Below, one piece after another: positions 1-8,402 of a stretch of 34,554 bases of DNA (positions are counted from its first letter, which is position 1; each line of letters begins with the position of its first letter). The DNA lies in contig CADCIP010000034.1 of NCBI GenBank assembly GCA_902801485.1, forward strand, positions 1 through 34,554, read 5' to 3'. This stretch comes from an uncultured Bacteroidales bacterium. Its GTDB lineage: Bacteria; Bacteroidota; Bacteroidia; Bacteroidales; Bacteroidaceae. Under the pieces are notes generated by a model that ran no database searches, had not been told where the DNA came from, and saw nothing but the letters and a program-made list of their open reading frames with translations. A program made the translations under genes and the position numbers.

Positions 1-207
1 ATAATATAAAGTATAATACTACCTTAAGCAACAAATATCAATTTTCAAAATGAAACGCGAAACGCGTGAAACGCAACGTGTCTTTCCTTTGCGCGTTGCA
101 ACGTCTTTTACAAGTGAGCTAAAATAAATGTCGATTTATTTTGTTTTACGATCTACTTTTTGTATCTTTGCACCCCAAATAAAACAAGCTTTTAAATATT
201 GTACGAT
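1..207. other. ileS upstream region with short repeats
   Basis: No gene is visible before ileS. The stretch holds three GAAACGC copies (52-58, 59-65, 68-74), a repeated GCAACGT and a perfect 10-bp palindrome CGTTGCAACG (94-103), followed by the ileS promoter. The GC-rich repeats contrast with the AT-rich surroundings. I see no tRNA-like or T-box-like structure and cannot assign a function to the repeats. Confidence 0.6.
140..170 (+). promoter_or_regulatory. Bacteroidetes-type promoter of ileS
   Basis: TTTG at 140-143 is followed after 19 nt by TATCTTTG at 163-170, matching the Bacteroidetes primary sigma consensus TTTG-N19/20-TAnnTTTG. Transcription would begin a few bases downstream, leaving a leader of about 30 nt before the ATG at 208. 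It probably drives the whole run through at least the 58-aa ORF, because no other good promoter is seen between those genes. Confidence 0.75.
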
Positions 208-3200
208 ATGGGCAAGAAATTTGCAGAGCATAATAAACTGAATCTCAGTGATGTTAACAAAGAAGTTCTGGAGCAATGGAATGGCGAAGACCTCTTCCAC
301 AGAAGCATTTCGGAACGTGAGGGTTGCCCCTCTTTTATCTTTTTCGAGGGTCCTCCATCGGCCAACGGACATCCTGGCATTCACCATGTAATGGGGCGTA
401 CTATTAAAGATACAATCCTACGTTACAAGACTATGCAGGGTTTCCAGGTAAAACGTAAGGCTGGATGGGACACACACGGACTTCCTGTGGAACTTAGTGT
501 TGAAAAAAGTCTGGGTATTACCAAAGAGGATATCGGCAAGAAAATTAGCGTTGACGATTATAACAGTGCCTGTAAGAAGAATGTTATGATGTACACCGAT
601 GAGTGGTCTGATTTGACCAATAAGATGGGTTATTGGGTAGATCTGGAACATCCGTACATAACATACGATAACAAATACATCGAGAGTCTATGGTGGCTTC
701 TAAAGCAACTATACAACAAAGACTTGCTCTACAAGGGATACACCATTCAGCCATACAGTCCTGCTGCCGGTACCGGTCTTTCCAGTCACGAGTTGAATCA
801 GCCCGGTTGTTACCGCGACGTGAAGGATACGACAGTAACAGCACAGTTTAAGGTTGTTTTTGATGGGAGAGAAAACTCTGGACTCTCAACGCTCAACTCT
901 CAACTTTATATTTTGGCATGGACGACGACGCCCTGGACATTACCTTCGAATACTGCACTCTGTGTCGGTCCTAAGATTGACTATGTTGCCGTAAAGGGTA
1001 ATAATCCTTATAGCGGTAAAGAGGCTGTATATATATTGGCCGAAAGCAGGCTGAGTTCTTACTTCCAGCCAGAAGAGGGTAAGGAAATAGAGATTCTCTG
1101 GCGTGGCAAGGGTACGGATTTGGTTGGCTTACACTATGAACAGTTGATGCCTTGGGTTAAACCATGTGCATTGGAAGGTGACAAGGTAGTGGATAAGAGT
1201 GCAGATGCTTTCCGTGTTATTCCCGGTGATTATGTAACCACCGATGACGGTACAGGTATTGTACACATTGCTCCTACCTTCGGTGCCGACGATGCCAAGG
1301 TAGCGAAGGATGCCGGCATACCTTCTTTATATATCATAGATAAAGCAGGCGACACCCGTCCTATGGTAGATTTCCAAGGCAAATACTTCCTGAAGGAAAA
1401 CATGAACCCCGACTTTGTGTGTACATGTGTGAACGATTCTTATTGGAAACACAGCGGTGACTATGTTAAGAATGCATATGATCCAAAATACAATGTTGAC
1501 GGAAAGTACGACGAGAAGGCAGCCAACAAGGATATGGATTTGAACGTTGTGCTTTGCCTGGAAATGAAGGAAGAGGGTAGTGCTTTCAAGATTGAAAAGC
1601 ATGTTCACAACTATCCTCACTGTTGGCGTACAGACAAGCCTGTTCTTTACTATCCCTTGGATTCATGGTTTATCCGCTCTACAGCCTGCAAAGACCGTAT
1701 GGTTGAACTGAACAAGACCATAAAATGGAAGCCAGAGGCAACCGGTACAGGACGATTCGGCAAATGGCTGGAGAACCTGAACGACTGGAACCTTTCGCGC
1801 AGTCGCTACTGGGGAACACCCCTTCCCATATGGCGCAACCGCGACACCAAGGAGGAAATTTGTATTGGCAGCGTAGAAGAACTGTTTAACAAGATAGAAG
1901 AAGCTGTTGCTGCTGGCGTAATGTCCAGCAACCCCCTGAAAGAAAAAGGTTTTGTTCCTGGCGATATGAGTCAGGAGAACTATGATAAGATAGATTTGCA
2001 TCGTCCTTACGTTGACGACATAAAGTTGGTCGGTAAGAACGGAGATGTACTGACACGTGAGTTGGATCTGATAGATGTATGGTTCGATTCTGGTGCTATG
2101 CCATACGCTCAGGTTCACTATCCGTTCGAAAATAAGGAGGCACTTGACAGCCGGGTATGCTATCCTGCCGACTTCATTGCCGAGGGCGTGGATCAGACAC
2201 GCGGATGGTTCTTTACATTGCATGCTATTGCCACCATGGTGTTTGATAGCGTAGCATATAAGGCTGTTATCAGTAATGGACTGGTATTGGACAAGAACGG
2301 CATTAAGATGTCTAAGCGTCTGGGGAATGTAATCAATCCGTTCGAGTGTATCGAGACTTACGGAACAGATCCTGTGCGTTGGTATATGGTTACAAACTCC
2401 GCTCCTTGGGATAATCTGAGCTTCGATCCCGATGGCGTGAAAGAGGTGAGTGGCAGTTTCTTTGTGAAGTTGCACCAGACTTACAGCCTGTTGGCTATGT
2501 ATGCTAATGTTGACGGCTGGAGCAATTCTCAGCCTCAGGTTCCATATACAGAGCGTGCTCTGTTTGACCGCTGGATTATCAGTCAGTTGAACACCCTGAT
2601 TAAGGATGTAACAGAGGCTATGGATGATTACGAACCCACACGTGCCGGTCGTGCAATTCAGTCTTTTGTAATCGACAACCTGAGTAACTGGTATGTTCGT
2701 TTGGCCAAGAAACGTCTGTGGGGAGAAGGCCTGCAGCAAGACAAGTTGGCTTGCTATCAGACACTGTACGAGTGCCTGCTTACTGTTAGCAAACTGATAG
2801 CTCCTATCTCACCTTTCTTTGCTGACCGTTTGTACCGCGACCTGACCTTCGGAGAAGCTATGACGAGTGTTCACTTGGATATGTATCCAGTATGCAATGA
2901 GAGCATTATAGACAAATCGCTGGAGCAGAATATGGACATTGTTCAGAAAATCTGTTCTATGGCCCTCTCTCTGCGCAAAAAGGAGAAGATAGGCGTACGT
3001 CAGCCCTTGCAACGCATTGCCATCCCTGTAACAGACAGCAGCATAAAGGAAGGCATCATCTTCCTAAAGCAAATCATCTTGGAAGAATTGAATATCAAGG
3101 ATATTGAATTCGTTGAGGGACAGATGGTGGAAAAGAGCGTTAAGCCCAACTTCCGTGTTATGGGTAAGAAGTTCGGCAAGCAGATGAAGGCTGCTGCTGA

Positions 3201-3603
3201 TGTTGTTACCGCCTTGAGCCAGGAACAGATTGCTCTGTTGGAGAATGGCTCCATTACTGTCAATGTAGAGGGTAACGATTACGAGTTGACACGCGAGGAT
3301 GTGGAGATTTCTGCTCAAGACATGCCTGGTTGGAGCGTTACCAGCGAAGGTGTACTGACGGTAGCCCTGGATATTACAATAACACCAGAGTTACGTCTGG
3401 AAGGAGTCGCCCGTGAATTGGTACGTAGCATTCAGCAGATGCGTAAAGATACTGGTCTGGAAATAACTGACCGTATCGAGGTTACTGTTCCCAAGAACGA
3501 GGACAACGAAGCTTGCCTTAAAAACTTTGCCGCATACATTACATCGCAGGTTCTGGCAGACAATATATCTTTAGGTGAAAAATTAAAAATACAAAAAAGA
3601 TAA
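208..3603 (+). CDS. ileS: Isoleucine--tRNA ligase (eukaryotic-like, IleS2 type)
   Basis: Charges tRNA-Ile with isoleucine in the cytoplasm; class I synthetase of 1131 aa. The reading frame extends to a TTG at 199, but the ATG at 208 (MGKKFAEH) is the likely start. The first signature is GIHH at residues 57-60 in the position of the usual HxGH. The second signature KMSKR is at residues 700-704. The editing domain shows TTTPWTLPSN and GTGIVHIAPTFGADD. The C-terminal part resembles the extended anticodon-binding region of eukaryotic-like IleS. A loop before the editing motif (about 869-912) is encoded by sequence resembling the intergenic repeats of this genome. First gene of the + strand run; 5 nt separate it from the dksA-like gene. 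Confidence 0.97.
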   Translation: MGKKFAEHNKLNLSDVNKEVLEQWNGEDLFHRSISEREGCPSFIFFEGPPSANGHPGIHHVMGRTIKDTILRYKTMQGFQVKRKAGWDTHGLPVELSVEKSLGITKEDIGKKISVDDYNSACKKNVMMYTDEWSDLTNKMGYWVDLEHPYITYDNKYIESLWWLLKQLYNKDLLYKGYTIQPYSPAAGTGLSSHELNQPGCYRDVKDTTVTAQFKVVFDGRENSGLSTLNSQLYILAWTTTPWTLPSNTALCVGPKIDYVAVKGNNPYSGKEAVYILAESRLSSYFQPEEGKEIEILWRGKGTDLVGLHYEQLMPWVKPCALEGDKVVDKSADAFRVIPGDYVTTDDGTGIVHIAPTFGADDAKVAKDAGIPSLYIIDKAGDTRPMVDFQGKYFLKENMNPDFVCTCVNDSYWKHSGDYVKNAYDPKYNVDGKYDEKAANKDMDLNVVLCLEMKEEGSAFKIEKHVHNYPHCWRTDKPVLYYPLDSWFIRSTACKDRMVELNKTIKWKPEATGTGRFGKWLENLNDWNLSRSRYWGTPLPIWRNRDTKEEICIGSVEELFNKIEEAVAAGVMSSNPLKEKGFVPGDMSQENYDKIDLHRPYVDDIKLVGKNGDVLTRELDLIDVWFDSGAMPYAQVHYPFENKEALDSRVCYPADFIAEGVDQTRGWFFTLHAIATMVFDSVAYKAVISNGLVLDKNGIKMSKRLGNVINPFECIETYGTDPVRWYMVTNSAPWDNLSFDPDGVKEVSGSFFVKLHQTYSLLAMYANVDGWSNSQPQVPYTERALFDRWIISQLNTLIKDVTEAMDDYEPTRAGRAIQSFVIDNLSNWYVRLAKKRLWGEGLQQDKLACYQTLYECLLTVSKLIAPISPFFADRLYRDLTFGEAMTSVHLDMYPVCNESIIDKSLEQNMDIVQKICSMALSLRKKEKIGVRQPLQRIAIPVTDSSIKEGIIFLKQIILEELNIKDIEFVEGQMVEKSVKPNFRVMGKKFGKQMKAAADVVTALSQEQIALLENGSITVNVEGNDYELTREDVEISAQDMPGWSVTSEGVLTVALDITITPELRLEGVARELVRSIQQMRKDTGLEITDRIEVTVPKNEDNEACLKNFAAYITSQVLADNISLGEKLKIQKR

Positions 3604-3608
3604 TAATC

Positions 3609-3998
3609 ATGGAAGAAGAAAAGAAACGTTATTCTGACGAGGAACTGGAAGAGTTTCGCCAGATTATCATGGATAAGTTGGCTGTAACGCGTAGAGATTA
3701 CGAAGCCTACATGGACCAACTGACGCGCCGTAATGACAATGGCGTGGATGATACAGCACCCACTTACCACCAGTTGGAAGAGGGTTCGGAAGCATTGTCC
3801 AAGGAGACACTTATGAACATGGCCGTTCGCACTCAGAAGTTCATTCAGGGTTTGGAGCAAGCTTTAGTACGCATTAACAATAAAACGTACGGCATCTGTC
3901 GCGAAACAGGTAAGCTGATTCCCAAGGAACGCCTTCGCCTGGTTCCTCATGCGACGCTCAGCATAGAAGCAAAGAATGCTCGCGATAAACGTAAGTAA
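3609..3998 (+). CDS. TraR/DksA family protein without the zinc cysteines
   Basis: 129 aa. The N-terminal two-thirds is a charged helical hairpin with an internal EEGSEAL segment. The C-terminus (TYGICRETGKLIPKERL) matches the DksA/TraR zinc-finger region, but only one of the four zinc-binding cysteines remains; the others are replaced by T, S and A. DksA proteins insert into the RNA polymerase secondary channel and tune rRNA and stress promoters with ppGpp; TraR-type relatives act alone. Cysteine-poor versions are usual in Bacteroidetes, so this is likely functional. Lies 5 nt after ileS and 11 nt before lspA, suggesting cotranscription. The regulatory role here is inferred from the family. 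Confidence 0.85.
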   Translation: MEEEKKRYSDEELEEFRQIIMDKLAVTRRDYEAYMDQLTRRNDNGVDDTAPTYHQLEEGSEALSKETLMNMAVRTQKFIQGLEQALVRINNKTYGICRETGKLIPKERLRLVPHATLSIEAKNARDKRK

Positions 3999-4009
3999 TA
4001 GCCTAGCCT

Positions 4010-4624
4010 ATGACCCTCAGACAGAAACAGTCACTCTTCAGCGTGATGCTCTCGGTGGGCATACTCTGTATTGACCAGCTTATAAAGATAGCGGTAAAGA
4101 CAGGTATGTATCTGCACCAGAGTATTCACGTTACTGACTGGTTCCAGATTGTCTTCACAGAAAATCGCGGAATGGCATTCGGTATGGAATTGTTTGATAA
4201 GCTAATCCTTACTTCATTCCGAATCGTTGCCGTTACCTACCTTATATATTATATATCCAAACAGATAAGGAAGGGTATAGGTTGGGGGACACTGTTTTGT
4301 CTTATTCTTATAACTGCTGGAGCGGCAGGTAATATTTTTGACAGTGTCTTCTACGGCATGATTTTTAATAACCCTCCAGCCCCCATGATTGCCGAATTTG
4401 TAAACTGGGGAACCGGCTACGATAAACTGTTCCATGGTCGGGTGGTAGATATGTTCTATTTCCCGTTAGTTGAATGGGACTGGCCAACTTGGGTACCTCT
4501 GTTGCATGGGCAGCATTTTATATTTTTCAGCCCCATTTTCAATTTCGCTGATGCCTGCATATCCTGTGGTATTATAGCATTGCTTCTTTTCTGTAATAAA
4601 AGAATCTTCAAGGATGAGAAGTAA
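4010..4624 (+). CDS. lspA: Lipoprotein signal peptidase II
   Basis: Inner-membrane aspartyl protease that removes the signal peptide from prolipoproteins after lipidation. 204 aa with four hydrophobic segments. Family motifs are DQLIK (D22), TENRGMAFG (about 50-58), GNIFDSVFYG (about 107-116), GRVVDMFYF with catalytic D147, and FNFADACIS with catalytic D181. Somewhat longer than the 160-170 aa E. coli enzyme because of an insertion between GNIFDS and GRVVD, a common Bacteroidetes feature. Its last codons overlap the following lipoprotein gene by 11 nt, implying translational coupling. Confidence 0.96.
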   Translation: MTLRQKQSLFSVMLSVGILCIDQLIKIAVKTGMYLHQSIHVTDWFQIVFTENRGMAFGMELFDKLILTSFRIVAVTYLIYYISKQIRKGIGWGTLFCLILITAGAAGNIFDSVFYGMIFNNPPAPMIAEFVNWGTGYDKLFHGRVVDMFYFPLVEWDWPTWVPLLHGQHFIFFSPIFNFADACISCGIIALLLFCNKRIFKDEK

Positions 4625-5615
4625 TGCTTTTTGTTTTCTATGTCTCTTACAGGTCTGTTTCTTTCTGATGGGTTGTAAGCCCAAAAGACCTAAAGGTATC
4701 CTTTCTGAAAGCAAGATGGAAAAGATTATGGTGGATTATCATTTGGCACAAGGGATGGCAGATGCTACTGAAGGGGGCGACATGGAAACACGTAGATACA
4801 AATACATTCAGGCCGTCTTTAAGAAACACCACATTACGGAGGCTGAGTTTGATTCCTCGCTGGTTTATTACTTCGAAAATTCCGAGAAGTTCTTAGAGAT
4901 TTACAAGAATGTAAGTATGACAGTTCAGGCACAAGCCGGTAAATTCGGCGTTGATGCCCGTGCTACCCAGAACAGATACAGCCATCTTACTGATCAAGGC
5001 GATACCGCCAACATCTGGACAGATTTATCTAACGCTTGCATCATTCCCAACAAGCTACAGAACCTTTATCAGTTTATTCTCTTTGCCGACAGTACATATC
5101 AGCCGGGAGATGCCTTTATATGGCATTTCCATACGCAGTATATTACACAAAGTATGTACCGCGAGGCCTATGCAGTCTTTACCCTTCAATATGAAAACGA
5201 TTCGACTGTAAGTTTCATGCAGCATATTAGGGGAAATAGTGACTTTGATATTAAATACACGCCCTCCCCCCCGCTTGATACTGTTATGCTGCAACATATG
5301 AACGGCTTTGTATATATGCCCACCCTGCAAAATGATGAAAAAGGTCTGGTAGTGCTATTGCTTCAGGACTTATCAATGATTCGTATGCATCCAGAGAAGA
5401 AAGATACTACAGCAGTAAATTTGCCCATGACAGATTCGCTGAAAATAGATACGTTACCTTCAACGGGAGTCGAGAGACGTATTTCTCCGCTGGAACTTCG
5501 TGAGATGCAGACACATGACAAAAAAATTAATGTAACCAAGGATAAACCTATGCGTAACAACAACGCTAGGCGTAACCAAGGTAAAAGAAATATACGACGC
5601 CGCTACCAATTATGA
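4614..5615 (+). CDS. Lipoprotein, DUF4296-like
   Basis: 333 aa. A hydrophobic leader ends in the lipobox LMGC (residues 18-21), so the mature protein would start with lipidated Cys21. The following KPKR is basic rather than the acidic surface-export signal seen in many Bacteroidetes, which favours a periplasm-facing anchor. Residues about 30-110 (SKMEKIMVDYHLAQGMAD through EIYKNVSM) resemble the DUF4296 domain. The tail is rich in Asn, Arg and Lys (NNNARRNQGKRN). It overlaps lspA by 11 nt, and its stop overlaps the ATG of the next ORF (ATGA), so it may be made in step with the peptidase that processes it. Molecular function unknown. Confidence 0.88.
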   Translation: MRSNAFCFLCLLQVCFFLMGCKPKRPKGILSESKMEKIMVDYHLAQGMADATEGGDMETRRYKYIQAVFKKHHITEAEFDSSLVYYFENSEKFLEIYKNVSMTVQAQAGKFGVDARATQNRYSHLTDQGDTANIWTDLSNACIIPNKLQNLYQFILFADSTYQPGDAFIWHFHTQYITQSMYREAYAVFTLQYENDSTVSFMQHIRGNSDFDIKYTPSPPLDTVMLQHMNGFVYMPTLQNDEKGLVVLLLQDLSMIRMHPEKKDTTAVNLPMTDSLKIDTLPSTGVERRISPLELREMQTHDKKINVTKDKPMRNNNARRNQGKRNIRRRYQL

Positions 5616-5788
5616 CAATAAAACGTGGGTACCATAGACTAATAACAGTTGAGGGCAAGGTTGTGGAAGGCCCAATAGTAGTGGAAACAACAGAAGAAGG
5701 TATGTTTCTTTCCTTTCATCCGCTCTTGGAAGAAGAACCCTATACAGAGTGGGTCGGTGGAGAAAGGAGAATTGATAGTTTAGAGTAG
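5612..5788 (+). CDS. Small hypothetical protein, 58 aa
   Basis: The ATG at 5612 overlaps the TGA of the lipoprotein gene in an ATGA junction, the classic arrangement for translational coupling. The peptide starts MTIKRGYHRL, has alternating beta-like segments (ITVEGKVVEGPIVVET), contains EEEPYTEWVGG and ends RRIDSLE. No signal peptide or membrane segment. The last seven or eight codons are written in the AT-rich repeat (TTGATAGTTTAGAGTAG) that also fills the following gap, so the C-terminus may have been altered by the repeat. Function unknown. Supported mainly by the overlap and protein-like composition. Confidence 0.65.
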   Translation: MTIKRGYHRLITVEGKVVEGPIVVETTEEGMFLSFHPLLEEEPYTEWVGGERRIDSLE

Positions 5789-5805
5789 AGAGTTTAGAAA
5801 TAAGA
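5768..5805. repeat. AT-rich short repeat (GTTTAGAG type)
   Basis: A stretch of loosely repeated TTGATAGTTTAGAGTAGAGAGTTTAGAA, similar to 34459-34496 and, in the opposite orientation, to the insertion in ileS around 869-912. It covers the end of the 58-aa ORF and most of the gap before the GH43 gene. Such GAGTTTAGAG-like runs are frequent in Prevotella-type intergenic DNA. Confidence 0.6.
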
Positions 5806-5826
5806 GTGGAAAATAAAATTAACAAC

Positions 5827-6825
5827 ATGAAAAGGATCTTAATCATCGTATTGGCTATTGCCTGTATTACAGGCGGTAACATCAGTGCAAAAAAGAAGAA
5901 GACCAGTGGCAATCCTATTGCTCAGGGTTGGTACGCAGACCCCGAAGGAGCTGTTCTTGCGGGTAAATATTGGATATTCCCAACGTACAGTGCGCCTTAT
6001 AAACAGCAACTGCACTTTGATGCTTTCAGTAGTCCGGATTTGGTGAACTGGACCAAGCACGAGCACGTTCTGGAGCAGAAGAACATCCCCTGGTTGCACA
6101 TGGCATTGTGGGCCCCAGCTATCATAGAGGCCAATAATAAGTTCTACCTTTTCTTTGGCGGAAACGATGTGCACGAAGGCGAAATTGGCGGTATTGGTGT
6201 GGCTGTATCTGATAAGCCCGAGGGACCCTACGTTGATGCTCTGGGAAAGCCCCTTATCAATGAGATTGTAAACGGGGCACAGCCTATAGACCAATTTGTA
6301 TTCCGCGATGATGACGGTCAGTATTATATGTTCTATGGCGGTTGGCGCCATTGTAACGTTTGCAAGCTTAGCCAGGACCTCTTGAGCATAATACCCTGGG
6401 AGGATGGTCAGAAATTTCATGAGATTACTCCCAGCAAGACCTATGTGGAAGGTCCCTTTATGCTGAAGCGCAACGGTAAGTACTATTTCATGTGGAGCGA
6501 AGGCGGATGGACCGGTCCCGACTATTGCGTGGCATACGCTATTGCAGACAGTCCGTTCGGTCCCTTTCAGCGAATCGGTAAGATTCTGGAGCGCGATGAA
6601 AGCATTGCCCGAGGTGCCGGACATCATAGTGTGATTAAAGTACCCGGTAAAGATGATTACTACATCATTTATCATCGTCGTCCACTGGATGAAACTGATG
6701 GCAACCACCGTGTTACCTGCATTGACAAGCTGGAATTCAATCCAGACGGTACAATAAAACCCGTCAAGATGACATTTGAGGGCGTAAAAGCCAATAAGAT
6801 AAAAAAGGTAAAAAATAGAAAGTAA
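5827..6825 (+). CDS. Secreted glycoside hydrolase family 43 protein
   Basis: 332 aa from the ATG at 5827; the open frame reaches an upstream GTG at 5806 lying in repeat sequence. Residues 1-21 form a signal peptide (basic MKR, hydrophobic core, ISA). The rest is a five-bladed beta-propeller pattern. Candidate GH43 catalytic residues are D38 (GWYADPEG), D155 as pKa modulator (QPIDQFVFRDDDG) and E208 as acid (YVEGPFMLKRNGKYY). Members are mostly arabinofuranosidases or xylosidases acting on plant arabinoxylan or arabinan; the exact specificity cannot be read here. It sits alone between lspA-group genes and dnaB, with no SusC/SusD or other glycosidase nearby, which is unusual. The gap to dnaB is 11 nt. 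Confidence 0.87.
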   Translation: MKRILIIVLAIACITGGNISAKKKKTSGNPIAQGWYADPEGAVLAGKYWIFPTYSAPYKQQLHFDAFSSPDLVNWTKHEHVLEQKNIPWLHMALWAPAIIEANNKFYLFFGGNDVHEGEIGGIGVAVSDKPEGPYVDALGKPLINEIVNGAQPIDQFVFRDDDGQYYMFYGGWRHCNVCKLSQDLLSIIPWEDGQKFHEITPSKTYVEGPFMLKRNGKYYFMWSEGGWTGPDYCVAYAIADSPFGPFQRIGKILERDESIARGAGHHSVIKVPGKDDYYIIYHRRPLDETDGNHRVTCIDKLEFNPDGTIKPVKMTFEGVKANKIKKVKNRK

Positions 6826-6836
6826 ATTATAATTAT

Positions 6837-8384
6837 ATGGCAGAAAGAAGGAAGCAGACAACAAAGATTGTTGAGGTGCCAAGTGTTGACCAGTACGGAC
6901 ACAAGCAACCACAAAGTCTGGAAATGGAAGTGGCTGTATTAGGTGCGCTAATGGTGGAACAGGAAGCGTGGGGAGAGGTTGCAGAAACGTTGAAACCAGA
7001 AAGTTTCTACGATAAACGTCATCAACTTATCTTTCAGGCTATTCAGACACTGAATGTAGAACAGAAGCCTGTAGATATCATGACTGTCTGCGACCAGTTA
7101 GAACGTACGGGGCTATTGGAAGATGCAGGAGGAAACACCTATCTGATGCAGATTAATGCCGAAGTAGCCAGTAGCGCACATATACAGTACCATGCTAAAA
7201 TTATAGCCCAAAAGTCGCTGGCTCGTCAGTTAATTACTTTTGCCAGTTTGATTCAAACACAAGCGTTTGACTCTACAATAGATGTAGCAGACCTTATGCA
7301 AACGGCTGAAAGCCAATTGTTTGCTATTTCACAGATAAACATAAAAAAAGACTATACACAGATAAACCCTGTTATTAACAACGTTTATAAATTACTAAAG
7401 CAGGCAGCTGCTCGCGAAGGTGGTTTGAGTGGTCTTAGTACTGGATTTGAGGAATTGGACAAGATGACCAGTGGATGGCAGAACAGCGACCTAATTATCA
7501 TTGCAGCCCGTCCTGCTATGGGTAAGACAGCTTTTGTACTGAGTATGTTGAAAAAAATGGCTGTAGATAATCATGTTCCTGTGGCTATGTTCTCACTCGA
7601 GATGAGTAATGAACAATTGGTACAGCGTCTGATGGTTAACGTTAGTGAAATAAGCGGTGAGAAACTACGTAGTGCTCAGTTACAGCCATACGAATGGGGT
7701 CAGTTAGATGCCCGTGTTCGTCAGCTTTGGGATGTTCCCATTTACGTTGATGATACGCCTCAACTTACTGTTTTTGAATTGCAGACAAAGGCTCGCCGTC
7801 TTGTACGTGAACATGGTGTTAAGATAATTATGATTGATTACCTGCAGTTGATGCATGCCAGCGGCATAAACATTAACAGTCGTCAGGAGGAGGTTTCAAC
7901 AATTAGCCGTTCGTTGAAAGGTTTGGCCAAGGAATTGAATATTCCTATTATAGCTCTGAGTCAGTTGAACCGTGGAGTAGAAAATCGAGAAGGTGAGGAA
8001 GGAAAACGTCCTCAGTTAAGTGATTTGCGCGAATCAGGTGCCATTGAGCAGGATGCGGATATTGTATGCTTTATACACCGTCCTGAGTATTACCATATTT
8101 ATCAAGACCAGTCCGGCCAGAGTTGGAAAGGACTTGCTCAGTTTATTATTGCAAAACACAGAAATGGACAGGTGGGAGAAATCAAGTTGCAATTTAAAAG
8201 TGAGTTTGCTCGTTTTGAAGATATGGAAACGCACATCCCATTGCCTGGAGAAAAATCTAGCGACATGGGTGGACGTTTTGTAGCAGAGAAACTTTCGCCA
8301 GAAGAGATAGCGAATGCACAGAGCCAGCTGTCTTCGGAAGAAGTACCATTTGCCGGACTTTCAGCAGAAAATCCACCTTTTTAA
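6837..8384 (+). CDS. dnaB: Replicative DNA helicase
   Basis: 515 aa. Hexameric 5'-3' helicase that unwinds the replication fork and contacts primase. The N-terminal helical domain (about 25-130) is followed by a RecA-like domain: Walker A RPAMGKT (K230), FSLEMSNEQL, Walker B MIDYLQLM, and ALSQLNRGVENR with the arginine-finger region. The motifs run without interruption, so there is no intein, a frequent insertion in this gene. Downstream of GH43 by 11 nt and followed by a strong hairpin terminator. Confidence 0.97.
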   Translation: MAERRKQTTKIVEVPSVDQYGHKQPQSLEMEVAVLGALMVEQEAWGEVAETLKPESFYDKRHQLIFQAIQTLNVEQKPVDIMTVCDQLERTGLLEDAGGNTYLMQINAEVASSAHIQYHAKIIAQKSLARQLITFASLIQTQAFDSTIDVADLMQTAESQLFAISQINIKKDYTQINPVINNVYKLLKQAAAREGGLSGLSTGFEELDKMTSGWQNSDLIIIAARPAMGKTAFVLSMLKKMAVDNHVPVAMFSLEMSNEQLVQRLMVNVSEISGEKLRSAQLQPYEWGQLDARVRQLWDVPIYVDDTPQLTVFELQTKARRLVREHGVKIIMIDYLQLMHASGININSRQEEVSTISRSLKGLAKELNIPIIALSQLNRGVENREGEEGKRPQLSDLRESGAIEQDADIVCFIHRPEYYHIYQDQSGQSWKGLAQFIIAKHRNGQVGEIKLQFKSEFARFEDMETHIPLPGEKSSDMGGRFVAEKLSPEEIANAQSQLSSEEVPFAGLSAENPPF

Positions 8385-8402
8385 CATTGACATCTTATCA
8401 AC

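Noticed and set aside
199-207. TTG start for ileS
   Set aside because: It would add only LYD before MGKKFAEH, the usual N-terminus; the ATG at 208 fits better.
1663-2739. 358-aa open frame on the minus strand
   Set aside because: Lies wholly antisense to ileS with no recognisable motif; explained by codon usage of the real gene.
4614-5615. Surface-export signal on the DUF4296-like lipoprotein
   Set aside because: Residues after the lipidated Cys are KPKRP, basic rather than the acidic signal expected.
5839-6912. 357-aa open frame on the minus strand
   Set aside because: Antisense to the GH43 gene, whose signal peptide and catalytic motifs are clear.
6837-8384. Intein in dnaB
   Set aside because: Walker A, Walker B and later motifs run at normal spacing in a 515-aa protein.
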